A stretch of DNA of 64,000 bases from Bryobacterales bacterium (GTDB taxonomy: Bacteria > Acidobacteriota > Terriglobia > Bryobacterales > Bryobacteraceae): NCBI GenBank assembly GCA_016721425.1, contig JADKID010000005.1:558001-622000 (forward strand), written 5' to 3'. The translations under genes were made by a program, and so were the position numbers. The notes under the pieces are model-generated. The model made no database searches and was not told the DNA's origin. It saw only the letters and a list, made by a program, of their open reading frames with translations. Below are positions 33,631 to 43,230 of this stretch, piece after piece (position 1 is the stretch's first letter; every line of letters starts with the position of its first letter).

Positions 33631-35324
33631 AAGAACCGATGAAAGCAGAACCTCCCGCCCAGCCTGGCGGCTCCGGCACGAAATCGCTGCTCAAAACCGC
33701 GGGGCTGGTGGCGGCTTTGGGGCTGGGCACGTGGCTGCTGGCGCCCATCCTGCTGCCTGTCAAAGTGCCGGAGGATTTCCCGAAAACGCCGGAGCTCCAG
33801 ACGCTGAACCCGTCGATGCGCACGTTGTTGCAGGAGGTCGATAAGGAGGCCCGCCGCAAGCCCGGCTCCATCGAGGCGGTGGGCAAGCTCGCCATGGCCT
33901 ATCACGCCAACGAGCTCATGGAGCCCGCGGCGCAGGCGTACAAGATCGCGGAAAGGCTCGCGCCCAACGACTTTCAATGGGCCTACGCCCACGCCGTGCT
34001 GCAAGAAGAGAACGGTGACGAAAAAGAGCAGGTGCGGCTGTTGCAGCAGACTCTGCGGCTCAAGCCGGATCACGTGCCGGCCCTGCTGAAAATGGCGGAC
34101 TGGTATTTCAAGCTGGGCCGGCTGGACGAGGCGGCGCGCTCCTATGAACTGGCCGCCAAAGCGCCCGAGGGCGGCGCATCGCTGCAAGCGAACTTCGGGC
34201 TGGGCCGTGTAGCCGCGCGCCGCAAAGAGTGGGACAAAGTGATCGCGTACGCCGAGCCGCTGGTGCGCTCCCACTCGCATGTGCTGCCGCCTTATGAACT
34301 CTTGCAGGAGGCCTATGGCGCGCTAGGGCAGCCGGACAGGGCGGCCGCGGCGAAGCGCGGCTCCGCTCTGACCACGTGGAAAGCAGTGCCTGCCGTGGAG
34401 GATCCACTGAACGAACAGTTGGCGGGGCTCTGCTACTCGCCCACGCGCCTGCTGAAGCACGCCGGCTTGCTGAGCCGCCTCGGCTATCCCACCCGCTCGC
34501 TCCAGGCCGCGCGCCGCGCGCTGGAAGCCGCGCCGGCCGATCCCGACGTCCGCAATTTCCTCGCCCGCACCCTGCTGACCTTCTACGCCGAAAAACCAGA
34601 CGCCATCGACGAGGCGTTGACGCAGTTGTCGGAGTGTCTCCGCCTGAGGCCGGACGATCTCTCGCCCCTCTGGCTGTTCAGCAGCGACTTCCTCTCCGCG
34701 CCCAAGCCGCCCGCCGCCGTGGCCAGGCTCCACGGCCTGATGCGTCCGCATGCCAACCTGCCGGAGGCCCATTTCTATCTCGGCCTGGTGGCCGACGCGG
34801 AGGGCAACGCCGCCGAGGCAGTGGCCCAGTATCAGGCGGCGCTGAAGGTGAATCCCACTGACTCGTCCGTTTACAACAAGCTCGGCCTGATTCTCGATCA
34901 CGCCGGCAAGCTGGACGAGGCTGTGGCGCACTTTCAGAAATCCATCCAGTTGAATCCGGCCAACACGGGCGCGCGGTTGAACCTGGGCATCGCCCTGATG
35001 CAGCGCGGCAGCTACCCGCAGGCCGCCAAGGAATTCGGGGAGTTGCTCCGGCTGGACCCCCATGACGCGGCCGCGCACTTCTCCATGGGCTTCGCTTACC
35101 TCTATTCCAAGCGGGTGGATGATGCCGTCGCGAAGTTCCGCGAAGGGCTGCAATACAAGCCCGGCGACCCCGACGCCCACTACGGCCTCGCCTCCGCTCT
35201 GGCCGCCCAGCGCAAGCGCGAAGAGGCCGCCGCCGAGGTGCGCCAGGCGCTAAAACTCCGCCCGGACTATCCGGCCGCGCAGGAGTTGCTCCAGCAGTTG
35301 GGCTACCCCTTGGAACGTCCGTAG
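33627..35324 (+). CDS. Membrane-anchored TPR protein
   Basis: A 565-residue protein with one N-terminal membrane segment (TAGLVAALGLGTWLLAPILL, about 20-39), a PVKVPEDFP stretch, then roughly eleven or twelve tetratricopeptide repeats reaching the C terminus. Clear units include AEAVAQYQAALKVNPTD, DEAVAHFQKSIQLNPAN, PQAAKEFGELLRLDPHD and DDAVAKFREGLQYKPGD. TPRs scaffold protein complexes. The ATGA overlap with the FG-GAP gene sets the start at 33627. As the last gene of the run it ends 22 bases before a converging esterase. Its partner is presumably the FG-GAP protein or the polyferredoxin. Confidence 0.8.
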   Translation: MKEPMKAEPPAQPGGSGTKSLLKTAGLVAALGLGTWLLAPILLPVKVPEDFPKTPELQTLNPSMRTLLQEVDKEARRKPGSIEAVGKLAMAYHANELMEPAAQAYKIAERLAPNDFQWAYAHAVLQEENGDEKEQVRLLQQTLRLKPDHVPALLKMADWYFKLGRLDEAARSYELAAKAPEGGASLQANFGLGRVAARRKEWDKVIAYAEPLVRSHSHVLPPYELLQEAYGALGQPDRAAAAKRGSALTTWKAVPAVEDPLNEQLAGLCYSPTRLLKHAGLLSRLGYPTRSLQAARRALEAAPADPDVRNFLARTLLTFYAEKPDAIDEALTQLSECLRLRPDDLSPLWLFSSDFLSAPKPPAAVARLHGLMRPHANLPEAHFYLGLVADAEGNAAEAVAQYQAALKVNPTDSSVYNKLGLILDHAGKLDEAVAHFQKSIQLNPANTGARLNLGIALMQRGSYPQAAKEFGELLRLDPHDAAAHFSMGFAYLYSKRVDDAVAKFREGLQYKPGDPDAHYGLASALAAQRKREEAAAEVRQALKLRPDYPAAQELLQQLGYPLERP

Positions 35325-35346
35325 TCCTGGCGGCCGGTGAACGAGA

Positions 35347-36540
35347 TCAACGACCCCCGGCCGGCTTCGCGCGCCACAGGCCCGGCAGGAACTTGTAGTA
35401 GAGCAGGTGACGCCACGTGGACCAGTCGTGCGCGCCGCTGCCGCCCACGTAATACTCGTGCTCGATCTTGTGATTTGCGAGCGCCTTGTGCAGCGCAAAG
35501 CAGCGCTCGCCCATGCGCACGTTCGCCTCATGCGTCCCCTGGCCCACGAAGAGGTAATCCACCTTCTTGTTAACGTCGGGATCGTTCAGGAACTTCGCGC
35601 TGGTCTTTTCAGAATCCACGTCGCCCGCGCTCAGCACGCCGAATGATCCGAAGAGATCCAGGCTGTTGAAGCCGACAAACTGCGTGTGCCGTCCACCCAT
35701 CGAAAGGCCGGAGATCGCGCGTCCCTTGGGGCTTTGGATGACGCTATACTGGCTCTCCACCAGAGGAATGATGTGCCCGCGCAGATCCGCCTCGAAGATC
35801 GGAAACGTCCGCTCGGTGTGCTTCGGATCGTTGCGATGAACCACCTGATTGTTCGGGATGGCGATCAGCATCGGCACGGCCTTGCCCTCGGCAATCAGGT
35901 TGTCCAGGATGAAGTTCGCGCGCCCGTCGTAGATCCAGTTGGAGGCCAGCTCGCCGCTGCCGCCCACCAGATAGAGCACCGGATAGCGCTTGGCGCGGTC
36001 ATAGCCCGGCGGCGTGTAGACATACAGCTCGCGCTCGCCGTTGGTGACGTTGGAATGGTAGACGTGCCGGGTGACCGCGCCGTGCGGCACGTTGCGCGCG
36101 TCGTAATAGGCGGGCCCATCTCCATGCACCACCAGCTGGCTGTATGGCGGCATGGCCGTGAACGCGGCAATGGAATTGTTGGGATCGGCGATCCGCATCC
36201 CGTCCACCATCAGATGATACTGATACAGATCCGCCTTCAGCGGCCCAATGGTCAGGGTCCAGATGCCGTCCTCTCCCTTCACGAAGGGCACCGGCTTCGT
36301 CGCCGGGCCGATGGCCGTCAACACGGCGCCCGTCAACAGAACTTCATGCGCCTGCGGCGCCTTGAGCCGGAAGACCACGGTGCGGTCATCGCGCACGTCC
36401 GGCGAGTTCAGCGTGGCGCTGAATGGGATCAGGTTTTCTGTATTCTTCTGCGGCCGGTAGTCCAGGTTCACGTTCGCCTGCTGCCCAAACGCCGCCAGGC
36501 ACAGCGCCCCAATGGCCGCCGCGCGGATGGATGAAATCAT
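35347..36540 (-). CDS. Secreted enterochelin-esterase-like esterase
   Basis: A 397-residue protein with a signal peptide (AAAIGALCLAAFGQQ). An E-set domain is at about 45-135 (RTVVFRLKAPQAHEVLLTG) and an alpha/beta-hydrolase domain follows: LYVYTPPGYDRAKRYPVLYL, GGSGELASNW, nucleophile RAISGLSMGGRHTQFVG, and a C-terminal His in GSGAHDWSTWRHLLYY. GGAGG about 8 bases before ATG 36540 supports the start. It belongs to the same family as the genes at 5219 and 8524 but stands alone, between converging and diverging neighbours. It probably deacylates polysaccharide side groups. Confidence 0.8.
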   Translation of the reverse strand: MISSIRAAAIGALCLAAFGQQANVNLDYRPQKNTENLIPFSATLNSPDVRDDRTVVFRLKAPQAHEVLLTGAVLTAIGPATKPVPFVKGEDGIWTLTIGPLKADLYQYHLMVDGMRIADPNNSIAAFTAMPPYSQLVVHGDGPAYYDARNVPHGAVTRHVYHSNVTNGERELYVYTPPGYDRAKRYPVLYLVGGSGELASNWIYDGRANFILDNLIAEGKAVPMLIAIPNNQVVHRNDPKHTERTFPIFEADLRGHIIPLVESQYSVIQSPKGRAISGLSMGGRHTQFVGFNSLDLFGSFGVLSAGDVDSEKTSAKFLNDPDVNKKVDYLFVGQGTHEANVRMGERCFALHKALANHKIEHEYYVGGSGAHDWSTWRHLLYYKFLPGLWRAKPAGGR

Positions 36541-36633
36541 TGCATTGTCCTCCGGTCACGACCATACTACTCTGGCTGGAGCGTCTCGCGCCGGGGCGCG
36601 GGTGTATGCTCCTCAATGCTCGGGAGGGTACTC

Positions 36634-37944
36634 ATGCCGAGGTCTGACGAGTTTGTATCAGTGGTGCTGGATGTCGATGCGGGGGCACAGCCGCAGATGG
36701 CCGAGCCGGACGAAGAGACACCATTCCGAATTCTGATATTGGGCAATTTCGGCGGGCAGGCGCGCCCGCGGAAGCCGGTGGATATCGATCGCGACAACTT
36801 CGACGACGTGATGGCGGCCATGGACGTGAGGTTGGACCTCGGGCGCGGGGCGGCACTCCAGTTCCGCGAGCTGGAAGATTTCCACCCCGACCGGATCCAT
36901 GCAAGCCTGCCACTGTTCCGTGAGCCGGCGGAAGCGCCACCGCCGGCCGCGCCCACGAGAAAAGCTGCCGATGTGGATATGGGCTCGCTCGCCGGTGGAA
37001 GTCTGCTGGACGATATTCTGAATGCCGGCGAGCCCAATGCGGCACCGGGCCGGGCGCCCACGCACGATCCCATGCAAGAGTTCCTCCGGCAGGCAGTGGC
37101 GCCCCACCTGGAGCCGCGCGAAGACCCTGGTGCGCGGAAACAGCGTGCGGCGGCGGACGAGGCGGCTGGGCAGTTGATGCGGGCTCTTCTCCATTCCACT
37201 AAGTTTCAGGCGCTGGAGGCGGCGTGGCGCGGGCTCTTCCTGCTGATCCGCCGCCTGGACACCAATTCGCTGCTGAAGGTGTACGTGCAGGACAGGACCC
37301 GCGAGGATTTGGCAGAGCTGTTGCCGGCGGCCCCGGATGACGGCGGCTGGTCCGTGGTGGCGGGGCTCTACAGTTTTGGCCAGTCCGCTCAGGACATCGC
37401 GTTGCTGCGGGCGCTCGCGCGGTCAGCGCGCGCGGCTGGCGCGCCGTTCGTGAGTGAGGGGGACCTGGGGCAGGCGGAAGCCGAGGCGTGGGAGACGCTG
37501 CGGCACGCGCCGGAGGCCTCCTGGATCGGGCTGGCGCTGCCGCGGTTTCTGCTGCGGCTGCCCTATGGCACGAAGACCGCCGCCGTGGAGAGCTTCCCGT
37601 TTGAAGAGATCCAAGGCGTGCCCGCTCACAGCGATTATCTGTGGGGCAATGCAGCGCTGGCGTGCGCCTGCCTGCTGGGCGAGGCGTTCAGCCGCGACGG
37701 TTGGCGGATGCGGCCGGGCGCGGCGCGCGAGCTCGGTGACATGCCGCTGCACGTCTACGACGAGGACGGCGAGACACGGCTCCGGCCGCCCGTGGAATTG
37801 GCCATGACTCCGCCCGACGCCGAGTGGGCGCTGGACGAAGGCTATATGCCATTGATCTGGCTGCGGGGCCAGGATTCGATCCGGCTGGTACGGTTCCAGT
37901 CGATTGCCGACCCGGCTGCCCCGCTGTCTGGCCGGTGGGGCTGA
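36634..37944 (+). CDS. Fused TssB-TssC-like contractile sheath protein (type VI secretion type), orphan
   Basis: The 436-residue protein joins both sheath subunits in one chain. The N-terminal part resembles TssB/VipA: FRILILGNFGGQARPRKPVD, IDRDNFDDVMAAMDVRLDL, FRELEDFHPDRIHASLPLF. A Pro/Ala-rich linker follows, then a TssC/VipB-like part from about residue 160: ALLHSTKFQALEAAWRGLFL, WSVVAGLYSFGQSAQDIALL, WIGLALPRFLLRLPYGTKT, ESFPFEEI, DYLWGNAALACACLL. Normally the two are separate (about 170 and 490 residues). GGGAGG 6 bases before ATG 36634 fixes the start. No other tss gene is in the window, so it is either an orphan or served by a locus elsewhere. Confidence 0.75.
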   Translation: MPRSDEFVSVVLDVDAGAQPQMAEPDEETPFRILILGNFGGQARPRKPVDIDRDNFDDVMAAMDVRLDLGRGAALQFRELEDFHPDRIHASLPLFREPAEAPPPAAPTRKAADVDMGSLAGGSLLDDILNAGEPNAAPGRAPTHDPMQEFLRQAVAPHLEPREDPGARKQRAAADEAAGQLMRALLHSTKFQALEAAWRGLFLLIRRLDTNSLLKVYVQDRTREDLAELLPAAPDDGGWSVVAGLYSFGQSAQDIALLRALARSARAAGAPFVSEGDLGQAEAEAWETLRHAPEASWIGLALPRFLLRLPYGTKTAAVESFPFEEIQGVPAHSDYLWGNAALACACLLGEAFSRDGWRMRPGAARELGDMPLHVYDEDGETRLRPPVELAMTPPDAEWALDEGYMPLIWLRGQDSIRLVRFQSIADPAAPLSGRWG

Positions 37945-37951
37945 ACGTGGC

Positions 37952-39292
<1,341 letters not shown>

Positions 39293-39378
39293 GGTGTTCC
39301 CAGTTGTGTGCTCCCAGTTGTCAATTCTGTCACCGTCGGACAGGACTGTGGGAACGCACTGGGATGTTGGGCAGAGCG

Positions 39379-39534
39379 TCAGGGCTGGAAATACAGGATG
39401 GCAAGGCCAACAACCACCAGCACTACCAGCGCACTGAGCAGCACCCCATATTGCAGCAGGGTTGTCTCCAATGCCGCGCGAAGGTGTTGCTCTTCCCAGT
39501 GAAGCCGTTTCGCAAGACCGTGACTGTGAATCAT
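39379..39534 (-). CDS. 51-residue single-span membrane protein, unknown
   Basis: I do not recognise this protein. The start at 39534 is supported by an almost perfect Shine-Dalgarno AAGGAGGT with 7 bases to the ATG, the best in this part of the window. A longer in-frame start at 39642 is not needed. The N-terminal 33 residues are polar and His/basic-rich (HSHGLAKRLHWEEQHLRAAL); one helix fills the C terminus (LLSALVVLVVVGLAILYF). It lies 86 bases beyond the oxidoreductase start on the same strand and diverges from the exopolysaccharide operon. It could be a small regulator or subunit of a membrane enzyme, but nothing in the sequence decides. Confidence 0.6.
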   Translation of the reverse strand: MIHSHGLAKRLHWEEQHLRAALETTLLQYGVLLSALVVLVVVGLAILYFQP

Positions 39535-39644
39535 GGCCGTTACCTCCTTTTGATGAGGGATCGCTCTACCCGCAGTATGCGCCAAATCGTGCAGAATACC
39601 AGCCCCAACTGCGAGACACAGCGGGTGCTGCGCGGTTGCCAACG

Positions 39645-39657
39645 TACAATGAGGAGG
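39645..39657 (+). promoter_or_regulatory. -10 element for a leaderless flippase start
   Basis: TACAAT at 39645-39650 ends six bases before the GTG at 39657, so transcription would start at or next to the start codon. The intervening GAGGAG is too close to act as a ribosome site. Confidence 0.45.
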
Positions 39658-40925
39658 TGCAAGCTGACCTCCGCGGAGCGCCGCCTCCCAGCCCCCCTTC
39701 CTCTTTGCGGGCGGGCTTTGCGTGGACGCTCGCGGGCAACGGAATCTACGCGGCGTCGCAATGGGGGTTGCTGAGCATTCTGGCCAAACTGGGTGGCCGG
39801 GACGTGCTGGGCGAATACGCGCTGGCGGTGGCGCTGACGGCTCCGGTGGCGATGCTGGCGCACTTGAATCTGCGCGCCGTGCTGGCCACGGACGTCACCG
39901 GGCAGCGCCGGTTTCGCGATTACATTTCGCTGCGCCTGGTTGTGTCCGGAGTGGCGCTGGCGGCGATGGCAGGGATGGCCGCTGTCTTCGGGCGCTCCGC
40001 CGGGATGGCCGCGGTGATCTTCCTCACGGGTCTGGGCCAGACTAGCGAGACCATCAGCGACGCCTACTATGGCGCGATGCAACGACGGGACGAGATGGAT
40101 CGCATCGCCCGCTCGATGATGGCGCGGGGGATCCTCTCGGCGGCGTCCTTCGCCGCGGCGCTATGGTTCACGGGCGAGCTGGTTTGGGCGGTGGCGGCGG
40201 CGGCGGCCGGGCGCCTGATGGTGCTGGCCGTGTATGACCGGCGCATCGGGTCGTTGGACGAAGCGAGTGGTTGGGCGGAGACCAGTTGGAGCGGCGCGCG
40301 CAGCATTCTGCGCCAGGCACTGCCGTTGGGCGGCGTGCTGATGCTGGTATCGCTCAACACCAATCTGCCGCGCTACGTGATTGAGGGGCAGATGGGCGTG
40401 GGCGAGTTGGGCGCGTTCGCGGCCGTGGCGTCCTTTGTGACCGCCGGCTCCACCATTGTCAACGCGCTGGGCCAGGCGGCCACGCCGAAGCTGGCGCGGC
40501 TGGCGAGCCTGCATGAGCCGGCGAGCTTCCTGCGGCTGGCGTCGAAGCTGGGCGCACTTGTGTTTGGGCTGGGCCTGGCGGGCGTCGCCTGCGCGGCGCT
40601 GTTGGGGAAAGTAGTTCTGACGCTGGCCTACCGGCCGGAATATGCCGCCTACAGCGGACTGCTGGTGGGGGTGATGGGCGCGGCGATCCCAGGCTATGTG
40701 GCGGCGGCGCTCGGGTATGCGGTGACGGCGGCGCGGGCGTTTGACGCGCAGGTGCCCATGTTTTGCATTGTGGCGGCGTGTTGCGGGTACGCGAGCTGGC
40801 TGCTGGTGCCGCGGTTGGGCCTCGCCGGGGCGGTGATCGCGATGGCCGTGGCGGCAGCGGCGCAGATTGGCGGGCAGGCGCTGATCCTGCGGCGCGCTTT
40901 GCGCCAGATGGAGGCAGCGGCATGA
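39657..40925 (+). CDS. Polysaccharide flippase (MOP superfamily, Wzx-like)
   Basis: The 422-residue protein has about twelve hydrophobic segments from GFAWTLAGNGIYAASQWGLL to AGAVIAMAVAAAAQIGGQAL, as in lipid-linked oligosaccharide flippases. The residue pattern ILAKLGGRDVLGEYALAVAL early on and YVIEGQMGVGELGAFAAVAS in the middle is typical. GTG 39657 is chosen because of the -10 hexamer six bases before it; the frame stays open upstream without any membrane segment. It is the first gene of a seven-gene exopolysaccharide/O-antigen operon and overlaps the next gene as ATGA. It should move undecaprenyl-linked repeat units to the outer leaflet. Confidence 0.78.
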   Translation: MQADLRGAPPPSPPSSLRAGFAWTLAGNGIYAASQWGLLSILAKLGGRDVLGEYALAVALTAPVAMLAHLNLRAVLATDVTGQRRFRDYISLRLVVSGVALAAMAGMAAVFGRSAGMAAVIFLTGLGQTSETISDAYYGAMQRRDEMDRIARSMMARGILSAASFAAALWFTGELVWAVAAAAAGRLMVLAVYDRRIGSLDEASGWAETSWSGARSILRQALPLGGVLMLVSLNTNLPRYVIEGQMGVGELGAFAAVASFVTAGSTIVNALGQAATPKLARLASLHEPASFLRLASKLGALVFGLGLAGVACAALLGKVVLTLAYRPEYAAYSGLLVGVMGAAIPGYVAAALGYAVTAARAFDAQVPMFCIVAACCGYASWLLVPRLGLAGAVIAMAVAAAAQIGGQALILRRALRQMEAAA

Positions 40926-42118
40926 GCGGCGGACAAAGGGCCGATTTTGTCTCGCGGGCCGCGTGGGCGGCGTTATGCATCTTCGTGTTTTCCATCCCGT
41001 GGGAGAAGAGCATTCAACTGCCAGGGATCGCGACGCTCTCGCACCTGATCGGGATATTGGCCTTCGCGGCGGCGGCGGTGGTGGCGGTGCGCCGGGGGGA
41101 GATCCGCCGGCCTAACCTGGCGCTGGCCCTGGCAGCCGTCTTTGTGGCGTGGGCGGGGCTGACCTGGTTCTGGAGCATCGACCCGGGCTCAACAGCCCAT
41201 CGAGCGGCCACGTTCGCCGAGCTGCTGGCGATGACGTGGCTCATCTGGGATAGCTGCCGGGACGGGGCGCGGCAGCGGGTGCTGATGCAGGCCTATGTCT
41301 GGGGCGCCGTCGCGGCATCGGCCAGCGGATACTTCCGCTACTTCAATAACCAGCAAACCTACTGGCGGCGCTACGCGGCGGCAGGATTTGATCCGAACGA
41401 TTTCGGGTTGATCCTCGCGCTCTCGATTCCGCTGGCGCTGTACCTGGCGATGCGGCCGGGCTGGGCGCAATGGGCCTACCGCTTTGCCGTGGTGGCGGTG
41501 ATCGGCGCCATCCTGTTGACGGCATCGCGGATGGCGATGGTGACGACGTTTGCGGCCTTTGTCTTCCCGCTGTGGACTTGGCGGCAGGCCGGCTGGAGCC
41601 AGCGCCTTTCCAGCGCGGCCTTGCTGGCAGTGATGCTGCTGGGTGTATTCATCTTCGCGCCGGCGCCGTCGCGCGAGCGGCTGGCGACAATCACCCACGA
41701 GGTGACGCGGGGCACACTGCATGACCGGACGACGATCTGGAAAACCGGAGTGAAGGTTCTCAAGCAACATCCGGTGATTGGCATCGGCGCCGGCGCCTAT
41801 CCGGCGGCAGTGCGGCCGTGGCTGGGGGTGCCGGGCGTCCCGGGGCATTTCTATGTGGCGCACAACACATTCCTCTCCGTGCTGGTGGAGTGCGGCGCGG
41901 TGGGCTTTGTGTTCTATGGCCTGATGCTGGTGGTGATCGTGGTGTTTGTGTGGACGATGCCACCGGCGGAGCGCGCGCTGTGGGCGGTGATGCTGGCGGT
42001 TTGGGCGATCGGCGTTTCCACGCTCACGTGGGAACAGAACAAACCAAGCTGGCTGATCCTCGCGCTGATCATGACGGAATGGAGCCTGCCCTGGAGGCAG
42101 GCCGGGCCTGACGAGTGA
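40922..42118 (+). CDS. O-antigen ligase / polymerase family membrane protein
   Basis: A 398-residue protein with about eleven membrane segments. The periplasmic loop with the Wzy_C/WaaL hallmark lies at about 260-320: HDRTTIWKTGVKVLKQHPVI, then GIGAGAYPAA and a HNTFLSVLVECGAVGFVFYG block. These enzymes join or transfer polysaccharide chains from the lipid carrier. The ATG overlaps the flippase stop and the end overlaps the following glycosyltransferase as GTGA. Polymerase and ligase cannot be told apart from sequence alone. Confidence 0.82.
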   Translation: MSGGQRADFVSRAAWAALCIFVFSIPWEKSIQLPGIATLSHLIGILAFAAAAVVAVRRGEIRRPNLALALAAVFVAWAGLTWFWSIDPGSTAHRAATFAELLAMTWLIWDSCRDGARQRVLMQAYVWGAVAASASGYFRYFNNQQTYWRRYAAAGFDPNDFGLILALSIPLALYLAMRPGWAQWAYRFAVVAVIGAILLTASRMAMVTTFAAFVFPLWTWRQAGWSQRLSSAALLAVMLLGVFIFAPAPSRERLATITHEVTRGTLHDRTTIWKTGVKVLKQHPVIGIGAGAYPAAVRPWLGVPGVPGHFYVAHNTFLSVLVECGAVGFVFYGLMLVVIVVFVWTMPPAERALWAVMLAVWAIGVSTLTWEQNKPSWLILALIMTEWSLPWRQAGPDE

Positions 42119-43230
42119 AGATCCGGGTACTGGAAATATTGGCGACCCTGAAACGCGCCGGCGCGGAGCGGATGGCGGTGTCGCTGGCGCGCCGGTTGGA
42201 CCCGGGCCGGTTTGAAACGGGCGTGGTATCGCTCTTTGACGCCTTTCCAGGCGGGCTGGAGCCGGAGCTCGAGACGGCCGGCGTGCCTGTCTGGCACCTG
42301 GGCAAGCGCCCGGGCTTGGACCTGCGCATGATCCCTCGGCTGCGGCGTGCAATCCGCGAGTTTGCGCCGGATGTCATTCATACGCACTCCTACGTCCTGC
42401 GGTACAGCCTGCCCGCCGCGCTGGCGCTGCGCCCGGCGGCGATGGTGCATACGGTGCACAACCTCGCCGCGAGGGAGGCCACTGACTTCGCCGGGCGGCT
42501 GCTCCACCAGTGGACCTTCGGCAGGGCCGTCGCCACTGTTGCTGTGGGCGAGGAGGTGCGCCGGTCTTATCGCGATTGGTACGGCGCGGAGCCGGCGGCC
42601 ACCATTCGCAATGGAATCGACACAGCCCTGTTCCGGCGGCCCGGCGCGCGGCAGCGATGGAGGGCCGGGCACGGCTTCAGCGAGAGCGACTTTCTGGTGG
42701 TCTCCGTGGGAAGGCTCGACCCGCAGAAGAATCCACTGGCGATGATCGATGCCTTTGCCGCAGCCTTCCGCGGCAACACGGACGCGCAACTGCTGATGGT
42801 AGGGGACGGAAACTTGAGAGACGCCGCAGCGCAGCGGAGGAGCGAGCTGGGCATGGCGGCGAAGGTGCATTTCCTAGGCACTCAGGCAGACGTGGCGGAG
42901 GTGCTGGCGGCCGGCGATGTGTTTGCCTTGGCGTCGGATTGGGAAGGCACCCCGCTGGCTGTGATGGAAGCGATGGCGGCCGGGTTGCCGGTGGTGGCGA
43001 GAGCCGTGGGCGGCGTGCCGGAGTTAGTGCTGGACGGCGAGACCGGGCTACTCACTCCGGCGGGCGATGCGGCGGCATTTGCCGGGGCGCTGGCGCGGAT
43101 GGGGGCGGAACCCACGATGCGCGCCGCCATGGGCAGTGCCGCGCGGCTGCGCTCGGAGCTGTTCAGCGTGGACAGGATGGTGGCGGAATATGCGGCGCTC
43201 TTCGAGCGGCTGGCCGGAGGCGGGCGATGA
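42115..43230 (+). CDS. GT4-family glycosyltransferase
   Basis: The 371-residue GT-B enzyme starts at GTG overlapping the ligase stop. The N-domain has LATLKRAGAERMAVSLARRL and DVIHTHSYVLRYSLP. The C-domain has VVSVGRLDPQKNPLAMIDAF, LLMVGDGNL and the donor-binding AGDVFALASDWEGTPLAVME with the EGxPxxxxE pattern, followed by AAGLPVVARAVGGVPELV. It would add one sugar from an NDP donor to the growing lipid-linked unit. It ends in an ATGA overlap with the next glycosyltransferase. Donor and linkage cannot be read. Confidence 0.85.
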   Translation: MKIRVLEILATLKRAGAERMAVSLARRLDPGRFETGVVSLFDAFPGGLEPELETAGVPVWHLGKRPGLDLRMIPRLRRAIREFAPDVIHTHSYVLRYSLPAALALRPAAMVHTVHNLAAREATDFAGRLLHQWTFGRAVATVAVGEEVRRSYRDWYGAEPAATIRNGIDTALFRRPGARQRWRAGHGFSESDFLVVSVGRLDPQKNPLAMIDAFAAAFRGNTDAQLLMVGDGNLRDAAAQRRSELGMAAKVHFLGTQADVAEVLAAGDVFALASDWEGTPLAVMEAMAAGLPVVARAVGGVPELVLDGETGLLTPAGDAAAFAGALARMGAEPTMRAAMGSAARLRSELFSVDRMVAEYAALFERLAGGGR

